From Capnocytophaga sp. (GTDB taxonomy: Bacteria; Bacteroidota; Bacteroidia; Flavobacteriales; Flavobacteriaceae): a DNA stretch of 64,000 nucleotides. Made by a program: the position numbers and the translations under genes. Where the stretch lies: the NCBI RefSeq assembly GCF_030532915.1, contig NZ_JAUNKD010000004.1:50200-114199 (forward strand). Reading direction: 5' to 3'. Under the pieces are notes generated by a model. The model made no database searches, was not told the origin of the DNA, and saw only the letters and a list, made by a program, of their open reading frames with translations. Of the stretch, positions 27,146 to 33,845 are shown one piece after another; positions within the stretch are counted from its first letter, which is position 1; each line of letters starts with the position of its first letter.

Positions 27146-27928
27146 TCAGTTTTTATCTTCTATTTTACAGATTGGTATCGGATTCATTTTGTGCTGATTA
27201 GCTTTATTCAAACGTTTATAAATCTGAAAAACTTCTTTTTCCCGCCCCGAAAAATCATCGGCTTGCTTTCCGTTTTGGTCTTGCAACATTGCCCATTCCA
27301 GCTCATCATACGAGGCTTTGAGTTGGTCTTCATCGCTACGGTCATCGCCAAAAAGCCCGTCAGCGGGTTTGGCTTTCAAAATGGAATCAGGAATATTCAG
27401 ATAATGAGCCAGTTGCCTCACTTCGCTTTTCATCAAATCGGCAATGGGGCTTACATCTACGCCTCCGTCGCCGTATTTGGTAAAAAATCCGACACCGAAA
27501 TCTTCGATTTTGTTACCCGTTCCCACCACGATATATCCTTCTAAACCAGCAAAATAGTAAAGCGTTGTCATTCGCAGACGTGCCCGCGTGTTTGCTAACG
27601 CCATTTCATAAGTGGTTTTATCCGTTTTCGGGATTTGGCTCACAAACCGGTCAAAAACAGGCGTTAAATCCACTTGAAGATTTGAAACATTCGGGTAATT
27701 TTTTTTCAGGAAAGCAATGTGTTCTTTGGCGCGCGACACGTGGCTTTCTGCCTGATGTATAGGCAATTCAAGGCAAAGTGTGGGTAAACCCGTTTTGGCA
27801 CAAAGAGTTGAAACCACCGCCGAATCAATCCCTCCCGAAATACCGATAACAAGCCCTTTCACGCGGGAAGTTTCGACGTAATTTTTCAGCCAACTAACAA
27901 TATGTTGTGAAACTTTTTCTGTGTTCAT
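27146..27928 (-). CDS. nadE: NAD+ synthase, ammonia-dependent
   Basis: Converts nicotinic acid adenine dinucleotide to NAD+ using ATP and ammonia. The PP-loop SGGIDS is at residues 31-36, and TRARLRMTTLYYFA plus GTGNKIEDFGVGFFTKYGDG are the other family motifs. At 260 residues it lacks the nitrilase-type glutaminase domain of the long form, so free ammonia is the donor. It sits between a lipoprotein gene (33 nt upstream) and purD (28 nt downstream). Confidence 0.96.
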   Translation of the reverse strand: MNTEKVSQHIVSWLKNYVETSRVKGLVIGISGGIDSAVVSTLCAKTGLPTLCLELPIHQAESHVSRAKEHIAFLKKNYPNVSNLQVDLTPVFDRFVSQIPKTDKTTYEMALANTRARLRMTTLYYFAGLEGYIVVGTGNKIEDFGVGFFTKYGDGGVDVSPIADLMKSEVRQLAHYLNIPDSILKAKPADGLFGDDRSDEDQLKASYDELEWAMLQDQNGKQADDFSGREKEVFQIYKRLNKANQHKMNPIPICKIEDKN

Positions 27929-27961
27929 TGTATTTTGTTTTTATAAAGTAACAAATCGTTT

Positions 27962-28663
27962 TTAATGCAACAAGGTCATAACTCTACCAAAATCAGCATC
28001 TTCTATCTCTGTCAGAATAAAACCGCCAGCGCTCACTCCTACTCCTCCTGCGGTAGCCGTCATTCCTCCTTCACGCTGAATGAAAAAATATTTCGACATT
28101 CCGTTGAGTTTCACTATATTTTTAGTTTTATTGACAAAAATTGTAGTTTCTTGATTGCAATCCGCAAATTCTTTTCTAATAGCTTTTTCTTTGTAGGTTA
28201 CTTTTTTGTATATATCTTTCTCAATTTCAATATCTACCGGAAAAGTCAAAACCGCCCCAAAACTCGGATAAATAATATTTACGGCACAAGTGTTATCAAA
28301 TTGCGAACGGATTTCCGTTAGATTTTCGTTGTAACACAACTCCCCTTCTACATAAAAAACGTGTCCTTTCTTTCCAAAACCGATTTCGGATATTTCAAAC
28401 AAATTACCGCCATTTGCGTTGGCAAAATCGGTCATCTTTTTTCTGATATTGCTCCATTCGATGTTAAAATCTTCTTTTAACACAAAACGCCCTATCTTTT
28501 TGGATTGATGTTGGATTTTTTCTGTTTTGGCAATAAGTGTTATATCATTTATTTGCCCAACTTGGCTTGCATTTTTAGTTCCGCCATCTAACTTAACAGA
28601 ACTGCAAGAAGCTAAAAAACAACACAATACAAAGCTGATAAAAAGATAAAATTGATTTTTCAT
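27962..28663 (-). CDS. Putative lipoprotein of unknown function
   Basis: A 233-residue protein with a lipoprotein signal peptide (FISFVLCCFLASC; lipid on C20), so it is anchored in a membrane facing the periplasm or outside. No domain is recognised. The middle holds an alternating hydrophobic region (GNLFEISEIGFGKKGHVFYV) and three cysteines that might pair (ELCYNENL, DNTCAVN, FADCNQE). A Gly-rich hydrophobic stretch near the end (MTATAGGVGVSAGGFIL) is unusual. It is 33 nt upstream of nadE; the association is probably positional only. Confidence 0.7.
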   Translation of the reverse strand: MKNQFYLFISFVLCCFLASCSSVKLDGGTKNASQVGQINDITLIAKTEKIQHQSKKIGRFVLKEDFNIEWSNIRKKMTDFANANGGNLFEISEIGFGKKGHVFYVEGELCYNENLTEIRSQFDNTCAVNIIYPSFGAVLTFPVDIEIEKDIYKKVTYKEKAIRKEFADCNQETTIFVNKTKNIVKLNGMSKYFFIQREGGMTATAGGVGVSAGGFILTEIEDADFGRVMTLLH

Positions 28664-28686
28664 TTCCTAATTGGTTATTAATAAGA

Positions 28687-28713
28687 CAAAGGCAACGAGT
28701 TTCATTGCCTTTG
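28687..28713 (-). terminator. Terminator after glnS
   Basis: Perfect 9-bp stem (28687-28695 with 28705-28713), 9-nt loop, moderately T-rich tail on the minus strand. It is 6 nt beyond the glnS stop. Confidence 0.65.
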
Positions 28714-28719
28714 CGTAAA

Positions 28720-30402
28720 TTATTGTTTTTCTTCCACTTTCGCCCAGGTATCTTTGAGACCGACGGTTTTGTTGAAAACCAGTTTTTCGGCAGTGGAATC
28801 AGGGTCGAGACTGAAATATCCCAATCGCTGAAACTGAAAGCCTTCCCCTACTTGGGCTTCTTTCAAACTCGGCTCGGCATAGGCGGTCGTTACTTTGAGC
28901 GAATCCGGATTTACATAGTCCAAAAAGTTGCCCTCTTGGCGGTCAGGCTCGGCAACGGTAAACAGGCGGTCGTAAATTCGTGCTTCCACTTCCAAAGCGT
29001 GAGGGACTGATACCCAGTGTAATGTACCTTTTACCTTGCGTTTGCTCGCCTCCGTTCCACTTCCGCTGCGGCTTTCGGGGTCATAGGTGCAGTGAATTTC
29101 GGTGATATTGCCGTTTTCGTCCTTTACAACGCTCTCAGCCTTAATGATATACGCATTTTTCAGACGTACCTCGCCTCCTAATTTCAAACGGAAAAACTTA
29201 TTATTTGCTTCCTCACGGAAATCTTCTCTTTCGATGTAAATTTCACGCGAAAACGGTACTTTGCGATACGTCATCGGCTCTACTTCTGGATTGTTTTCGG
29301 CATCGAGCCACTCCTCTTTTTCTTCCGGGTAATTGGTAATCAGTACCTTAACAGGGTCAAGCACTGCCATAACGCGATTGGCTTTTTTGTTCAAATCCTC
29401 GCGAATGCAAAACTCTAATAATGAGACATCTATCAGATTTTCGCGTTTGGCAATTCCGATGGTTTCGGCAAACTTGCGAATCGATTCAGGCGTGTAACCC
29501 CTTCTGCGTAAGCCGGATATGGTAGGCATACGCGGGTCGTCCCAGCCCGAAACGTGTTTTTCATTGACCAACTGCAACAATTTTCGTTTGCTCACCACCG
29601 TATGCGAGAGGTTGCGACGAGCAAATTCGCGTTGTTTAGGGCGAACCAATTTTTCATCGTAAATCTGGTCTAAAAACCAGTCGTACAACTCGCGGTGAGG
29701 CAAAAATTCGAGGGTACAAAGCGAGTGCGAAATCTGTTCCAAATAGTCGCTTTCACCGTGAGCCCAGTCGTACATCGGATAGATACACCACTGATTTCCA
29801 GTGCGATGATGAGCCGAGTGCATAATGCGGTAAATAATCGGGTCGCGCATCAACATATTGGGCGAAGCCATATCGATTTTGGCACGAAGCACGTATTTTC
29901 CGTTTTCAAATTCGCCGTTTTTCATTCGCTCGAAAAGGTCGAGATTTTCGGCAACGGACGTGTTTCGGAACGGACTTTCCACCCCTGCCTGTGTGGGCGT
30001 ACCTTTCTGTTTTGCAATCTCTTCGGAAGTTTGCCCATCGACATACGCCTTTCCTTGTTTGATGAGCTGCACCGCCCAATCATACAATTGTTGGAAGTAA
30101 TCGGAAGCGTAACACTCTCTTTCCCAACGGAATCCGAGCCACTCCACATCGCGTTTGATGGCATCGACGTATTCTTGTTCTTCTTTGGACGGATTGGTAT
30201 CGTCAAACCGCAGATTTACAGGCGAATTGTACCGCAAACCCAGTCCGAAGTTGAGGCAGATGGAACTGGCGTGTCCGATGTGCAAATAGCCGTTTGGCTC
30301 GGGCGGAAAACGAAAACGCAACTTACTGGAAGAAAACCCATTAGACAAATCTTCTTCGATAATATTTTCAATAAAATTATTTGATTTTTGTTCTTCTGAC
30401 AT
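28720..30402 (-). CDS. glnS: Glutaminyl-tRNA synthetase
   Basis: Class I synthetase (560 residues) that charges tRNA-Gln directly. HIGH is at 41-44 in [15 protein letters not shown]; the KMSKS loop is the GlnRS variant VVSKRK near 270; the C-terminal anticodon-binding beta-barrels follow ([18 protein letters not shown]). Its presence means that this organism need not make Gln-tRNA by the transamidation route. A -7 element lies 19 nt upstream. The 229-codon frame on the other strand (29695-30384) is a shadow. Confidence 0.97.
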   Translation of the reverse strand: MSEEQKSNNFIENIIEEDLSNGFSSSKLRFRFPPEPNGYLHIGHASSICLNFGLGLRYNSPVNLRFDDTNPSKEEQEYVDAIKRDVEWLGFRWERECYASDYFQQLYDWAVQLIKQGKAYVDGQTSEEIAKQKGTPTQAGVESPFRNTSVAENLDLFERMKNGEFENGKYVLRAKIDMASPNMLMRDPIIYRIMHSAHHRTGNQWCIYPMYDWAHGESDYLEQISHSLCTLEFLPHRELYDWFLDQIYDEKLVRPKQREFARRNLSHTVVSKRKLLQLVNEKHVSGWDDPRMPTISGLRRRGYTPESIRKFAETIGIAKRENLIDVSLLEFCIREDLNKKANRVMAVLDPVKVLITNYPEEKEEWLDAENNPEVEPMTYRKVPFSREIYIEREDFREEANNKFFRLKLGGEVRLKNAYIIKAESVVKDENGNITEIHCTYDPESRSGSGTEASKRKVKGTLHWVSVPHALEVEARIYDRLFTVAEPDRQEGNFLDYVNPDSLKVTTAYAEPSLKEAQVGEGFQFQRLGYFSLDPDSTAEKLVFNKTVGLKDTWAKVEEKQ

Positions 30403-30421
30403 TTTTTCTGGAATTAAAATG

Positions 30422-30429
30422 CAAATGTA
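30422..30429 (-). promoter_or_regulatory. Promoter -7 element of glnS
   Basis: On the minus strand TACATTTG, a full match to TAnnTTTG, 19 nt before the start codon. Confidence 0.45.
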
Positions 30430-30479
30430 CAGATTTTTTGAGAATTATACGCAGTACAATGTGAAATTCCTCACCCCGA

Positions 30480-30607
30480 CCCTCTCCCAAGGAGAGGGAG
30501 AAATGAACCACATAGGAACATAGGTTTCGGCACATCATAGGGGCGACCCGAGCAACGCGAACTGGCGAAGCAATTGCAATTTGCCCTTACATTGCGTTGT
30601 AGGGATA
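30480..30607. repeat. REP-like palindrome and second G/C-rich repeat remnant
   Basis: 30480-30487 (CCCTCTCC) and 30491-30498 (GGAGAGGG) form an 8-bp hairpin within a C-rich run beginning CCTCACCCCGACC, a kind of dispersed intergenic element seen in many genomes. Farther on, 30538-30607 contains GGGGCGACC, AATTGCAATTTGCCC and a CCCTTACA/TGTAGGG near-palindrome. This composition is unlike the A/T-rich surroundings. It marks the glnS-side edge of the accessory islet. Confidence 0.45.
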
Positions 30608-30630
30608 AAAGTTTTTTTGTGCGTTCAACG

Positions 30631-30712
30631 GTTTTTAGAAAACTGAGAAACAGAAAAACTTCACTTCAATACTCGAAGCAAATTTTCGATTAACAGGGTA
30701 AAAAAGAGACAA
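30631..30712 (+). pseudogene. Decayed copy of a Crp/Fnr gene tail (upstream copy)
   Basis: In one frame this reads KTEKQKNFTSILEANFRLTG then stop, preceded by an in-frame stop. It aligns without gaps to the fragment at 31828-31909 (offset 1197 nt; roughly 70% of bases identical in the best 50 nt, with TTTTCGATTA shared). The shared segment corresponds to the helix-turn-helix end of Crp/Fnr regulators (compare VSVSHLCSYLGISRQALTRI in the intact gene at 60177). It lies on the promoter side of the nuclease gene. Confidence 0.45.
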
Positions 30713-30788
30713 CGAATAAATTTGATTGAAATGCTTTTTAAAAACTTCTTAAAGACTTAAAATTTATATCAGAAGTAAAGATGAAACT

Positions 30789-30819
30789 TTTATAGAAACA
30801 AAGAAATATAATACTTTTG
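30789..30819 (+). promoter_or_regulatory. Promoter of the PD-(D/E)XK nuclease gene
   Basis: TTTA (30789-30792), 19 nt, TACTTTTG (30812-30819). The -7 element matches fully and the upstream element at three of four positions. The start codon is only 16 nt downstream. Confidence 0.6.
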
Positions 30820-30835
30820 CAAAAAACAAAATAAG

Positions 30836-31780
30836 ATGATATACGAGCTTCCTTTACCAAAAAGTTTTGAAATTTTTGAAAATCTAATTTGTGATTTAGC
30901 CAATCATACATATAAAACCTCAAATTTCATTCTTTACGGAAGAAAAGGACAAAATCAAAAAGGAATCGATATTATTTCTTGTGAATTAAACATAATAATT
31001 CAATGTAAATTAAGAACTATTAACCTTTTTGACCGTAAAACAAAATTACAATTTGTACAAGAAATAAAAAGAGACATAGGTAATATCTTTTCAAATGGAT
31101 TTAGCCCATCAAAAATCATTATTGCAACAACGATACAAAATGATACTAAAATACAAGATTATTTGAACACGCTTTTGCTTACTAACGGAATTGCCTGTGT
31201 GATAGAGTTATGGAGCTGGTCTAAAATTAGCAATGAAATTTTTCTTTACAGCAACATTGTAAACAAATATTATCCGTTTAGGAATAATTCCGTAGAAATT
31301 GCACGAATAGAAGTTCTAAATAAGTCCATTTACCAAAAATCAGATAAAAATGACAGATTATTCATTTTCAATAACATAAAAGACAGAAACCAACTACCAG
31401 TCTTTGATTTTAGTTTTATAAACAATTCGGACAATACAATTACCCTAAATTCAATTGAAGGATTTTGTGAAACACTTGCTGTGGCTCGTGGAGGATTTCC
31501 ACCTCGACCTAATGGCATTTTAAAACCTACAAAAAGGTTTTTAATAGATTTTAATTTTAACTACACCGATATAGACAAGCAAGTTATAGCACTAAAAGAC
31601 CCTATTTTTGTGTATCCTAAATCTCCGTTGCGAATTCAGATTCAAAATCAAAAACCATTGATTAATTTTTACAAAATTCATTTCGCTTTTTTATTTAATA
31701 ACACCATAATCAATTCCCCAGAATTATTTTTTAATTCGAATTTTGCTTATAGTGGGAAAATTGTAAATAAAATAGAATAA
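30836..31780 (+). CDS. Stand-alone PD-(D/E)XK (Mrr-like) nuclease with unknown C-terminal domain
   Basis: A 314-residue protein. Residues 8-120 look like a restriction-endonuclease fold: an FEIFENLICDL helix with E12/E15, then YGRKGQNQKGIDIIS with D45, and IIIQCK with Q57 and K59, giving the D-x(11)-Q-x-K active site. The YGRxGQxQxGIDI string also occurs at the N-terminus of nuclease effectors in several anti-phage proteins (from memory, not checked). Residues ~170-314 are beta-rich with no family that I recognise (NGILKPTKRFLIDFNF, IQIQNQKPLINFYKIHF). There is no ATPase, methylase or helicase next to it. Codon use is more A/T-rich than in glnS. It is bracketed by two decayed Crp/Fnr tails. 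A defence or mobile-element role is an inference. Confidence 0.7.
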   Translation: MIYELPLPKSFEIFENLICDLANHTYKTSNFILYGRKGQNQKGIDIISCELNIIIQCKLRTINLFDRKTKLQFVQEIKRDIGNIFSNGFSPSKIIIATTIQNDTKIQDYLNTLLLTNGIACVIELWSWSKISNEIFLYSNIVNKYYPFRNNSVEIARIEVLNKSIYQKSDKNDRLFIFNNIKDRNQLPVFDFSFINNSDNTITLNSIEGFCETLAVARGGFPPRPNGILKPTKRFLIDFNFNYTDIDKQVIALKDPIFVYPKSPLRIQIQNQKPLINFYKIHFAFLFNNTIINSPELFFNSNFAYSGKIVNKIE

Positions 31781-31781
31781 A

Positions 31782-31912
31782 ATGTCTCACGCCAAAAACC
31801 GTTACCAAGCCCTTTTTGAGTACCCCAATTTCATTAAAAAAGTAAAACAAAAAGACCTCGCCTCAATGCTCAGCGTAAGTTTTCGATTAGTAGAGTAGAA
31901 AGAATGAAATAG
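31782..31912 (+). pseudogene. Truncated, frameshifted Crp/Fnr regulator tail (downstream copy)
   Basis: An ATG-initiated 38-codon frame (31782-31898) reads RYQALFEYPNFIKKVKQKDL then ASML. This matches the end of Crp/Fnr proteins, where (E/R)RY-x-x-L-x-x-P-x-x-I-x-x-V-x-x-x-x-I/L-A-S-x-L precedes the recognition helix. After ASMLSVS the frame is lost, but the next frame continues SISRVERMK and stop at 31912, like the normal LSRIRKK ending. So it is a remnant with one frameshift, without its cNMP-binding domain. It lies 1 nt after the nuclease gene and 8 nt before the DUF6994 gene. Confidence 0.6.
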
Positions 31913-31920
31913 TATATAAA

Positions 31921-32634
31921 ATGCAAGAATTTAATGTAAATTTTGATTTTAGAATAGACAGTAAATGTGGAGACCCCGACACAGATAGTCGAAAATTATA
32001 CGAAATACATAAAATACTATGGAGTAAAAAACTTCCAAATGAAGACTTGCTTATTATTGATATTCAAGGAAATAACAGATTGCTATTGCGTAATAATCTC
32101 TGTATGAATTTGTCAAGCGATAGAATGTGTCCTCATTTTAGTGAAAAGTACAACAATAAATTTGACCCGTGGCTTTCAGAACTTGAAAGAGAACAACTTA
32201 TGTACAAAGTGCGAACAATGGGAGGACATATTATTTTTCCAGCCCATAAGCATAAGGGTCTGACTATCAATCAAGCAAGAGGTATTCACCCGCAAATAGG
32301 CGATCGGTTTGATTTGACACTTGAATGTATAAGGCGTTTCTACATAAATGAATCCAATCCGCTTTCCGCTATTTTGAGCAATTACAAATTCTTTTTTGAT
32401 TTATTTGTTGATTTTGAAGGGTATATTAACTTTTTCTTATTGCAAGATTTCATCAATTCGCAAGGCCAAGTACATTTTTCGTTACCTTTTGATGATTTTA
32501 AAAGCCCCCCTTTTCCTTTAAATGCTTCCGAATACAAGTCTTATAAAAGTCATATAATCAATTTGATAGATAAAAGAAATAAACGAATTTCGGAATATAT
32601 GAAATTTGCTATAAAGAAAATAACAACAACCTGA
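31921..32634 (+). CDS. DUF6994 family protein
   Basis: A 237-residue soluble protein that I recognise as DUF6994 from the opening FDFRIDSKCGDPDTDSRKLYEIHKILWSK pattern (the FDFR, GDPD and HKxLWSKxLPN blocks), the MGGHIIFPAHK block near 100, the INQARG and DRFDLTLECIRRFY blocks near 120-140, and the FFLLQDFI and FSLPFDDF blocks near 175-195. The length fits the family. The biochemical function is unknown; scattered occurrence in Firmicutes and Actinobacteria suggests horizontal spread. It follows the Crp/Fnr remnant with no good promoter of its own, so it may be read from the nuclease promoter. Confidence 0.75.
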   Translation: MQEFNVNFDFRIDSKCGDPDTDSRKLYEIHKILWSKKLPNEDLLIIDIQGNNRLLLRNNLCMNLSSDRMCPHFSEKYNNKFDPWLSELEREQLMYKVRTMGGHIIFPAHKHKGLTINQARGIHPQIGDRFDLTLECIRRFYINESNPLSAILSNYKFFFDLFVDFEGYINFFLLQDFINSQGQVHFSLPFDDFKSPPFPLNASEYKSYKSHIINLIDKRNKRISEYMKFAIKKITTT

Positions 32635-32674
32635 TTAATTGCCATTTCGCAACTTTTTCCACTGACGAACTCCA

Positions 32675-32682
32675 TACTTTTG
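32675..32682 (+). promoter_or_regulatory. Promoter -7 element of the ATC-hydrolase-like gene
   Basis: TACTTTTG matches TAnnTTTG, 21 nt before the start at 32704. Confidence 0.4.
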
Positions 32683-32703
32683 CCGTAAAACAAAATTCAG
32701 CTT

Positions 32704-33390
32704 ATGGCAAATAAAAACACACATTATCAGGAAAATAGCTTTTCGCCTTGGGAAGTGTTTCAGTGGATACAAAACGAGGCGTTTCGGCATATCAAAAATC
32801 AAAATTGGCTAGAAGAGTCCGATTTTGAGTCGTTTGAAAACATTTTTAAAATCCGATTCTCGGAAAATCTCCAAAAAGCAAAACCACTCATTAACAACGA
32901 TTTAGACAAAGGAAATGTGTCGTTTGCGGTTTTGGCAGTTTCGCTGTACGAAGCCTTCTTGCAAGTTGGCGTTCCGCAAAAAACGGCGATGCTCCAAACG
33001 GAAAAAAGCATCAACGCTCCGATTTATAATTTCGTAGTGGAAGGCACTGAAAAAATACTTGATTCCGCTGAAAATCCGTTAAAAAATTTGGTAAACATCT
33101 CCAAAAACCGAGAAAAAGACTATTTTGGCGATAGTTTTTCGTTTGAACGCCCCATCGACAGCGATTTTGGTTATGTTTTGCATATCAAAAAGTGCCTTTT
33201 TCATCAAACTTTGCAACTTTTAGACCGAACCGACCTCCAACCGCTTCTCTGCCGAATGGATTTGGCTTGGATAAACGGCATAAAACCCGAAAAACACGGT
33301 GTTCGCTTCGTGCGTCCCGTTACTTTCGCCTCCGGAAATTGTTGTCAGTTTTGGTTTATGAAAGAAGAAAATCCAAATTTTGGGAAGTGA
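32704..33390 (+). CDS. L-2-amino-thiazoline-4-carboxylate hydrolase-like protein
   Basis: A 228-residue soluble protein whose C-terminal half matches the ATC-hydrolase-like family: LCRMDLAWINGIKPEKHGVR near 190-209 followed by FVRPVTFASGNCCQFWF. The founding member opens the thiazoline ring of ATC to give S-carbamoyl-cysteine, but most relatives are untested, so the substrate is uncertain. The conserved C-R-x-D and the late C-x-F/W-F block are present. Base composition is closer to the core genome than in the two genes upstream. It has its own -7 element and points toward a convergent small gene. Confidence 0.65.
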   Translation: MANKNTHYQENSFSPWEVFQWIQNEAFRHIKNQNWLEESDFESFENIFKIRFSENLQKAKPLINNDLDKGNVSFAVLAVSLYEAFLQVGVPQKTAMLQTEKSINAPIYNFVVEGTEKILDSAENPLKNLVNISKNREKDYFGDSFSFERPIDSDFGYVLHIKKCLFHQTLQLLDRTDLQPLLCRMDLAWINGIKPEKHGVRFVRPVTFASGNCCQFWFMKEENPNFGK

Positions 33391-33440
33391 AATTAAGAAA
33401 ACACAACTTCTTAAAATCCTTTCGGTATATTTTGTTTCGT

Positions 33441-33818
33441 TTACAAATTTCCGTAAAAATTGATGTACGGGGCATATTCCAAACGCTGATTGAGCCAATG
33501 AACCAAATCCTGTGCAAACTTGGTAATACTTTCATTTTCAAATAATTTCTGTTGGATTTTTTCAATAATGGCTCGGCAGGTTTCTCGGTCAAACACATTA
33601 TCGGAAGTGGGATCGATTTGTGTTTCCAACTCATCAAACAACGGATTTACACGCGGATAAAACGTCTGAAATTCATTTTTAACATACTCAAAATCAACAT
33701 CCGGAATAAAAATATGCGTTCCCTTATCGCCTGAAAACATACAAAAATTTTCATTCAAAGCATAAACGCTGTATCCCGTAGGGCAATTGCGATGGCTTTC
33801 AGAAGTGGTCAGAATCAT
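33441..33818 (-). CDS. Small protein of unknown function
   Basis: A 125-residue soluble protein without signal peptide, membrane segment or recognised motif. The N-terminal half is beta-like (GYSVYALNENFCMFSGDKGT), and the C-terminal half helical with a charged stretch (ETCRAIIEKIQQKLFENESI). It lies 27 nt downstream of the DUF5686 gene on the same strand and may be translated from that mRNA. Confidence 0.55.
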   Translation of the reverse strand: MILTTSESHRNCPTGYSVYALNENFCMFSGDKGTHIFIPDVDFEYVKNEFQTFYPRVNPLFDELETQIDPTSDNVFDRETCRAIIEKIQQKLFENESITKFAQDLVHWLNQRLEYAPYINFYGNL

Positions 33819-33845
33819 ACTACTGATTTTTAAATAGTTATTTTA

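Noticed and set aside
29695..30384. 229-codon ORF on + opposite glnS
   Set aside because: Antisense shadow of a conserved synthetase, Phe/Arg-rich composition typical of such shadows.
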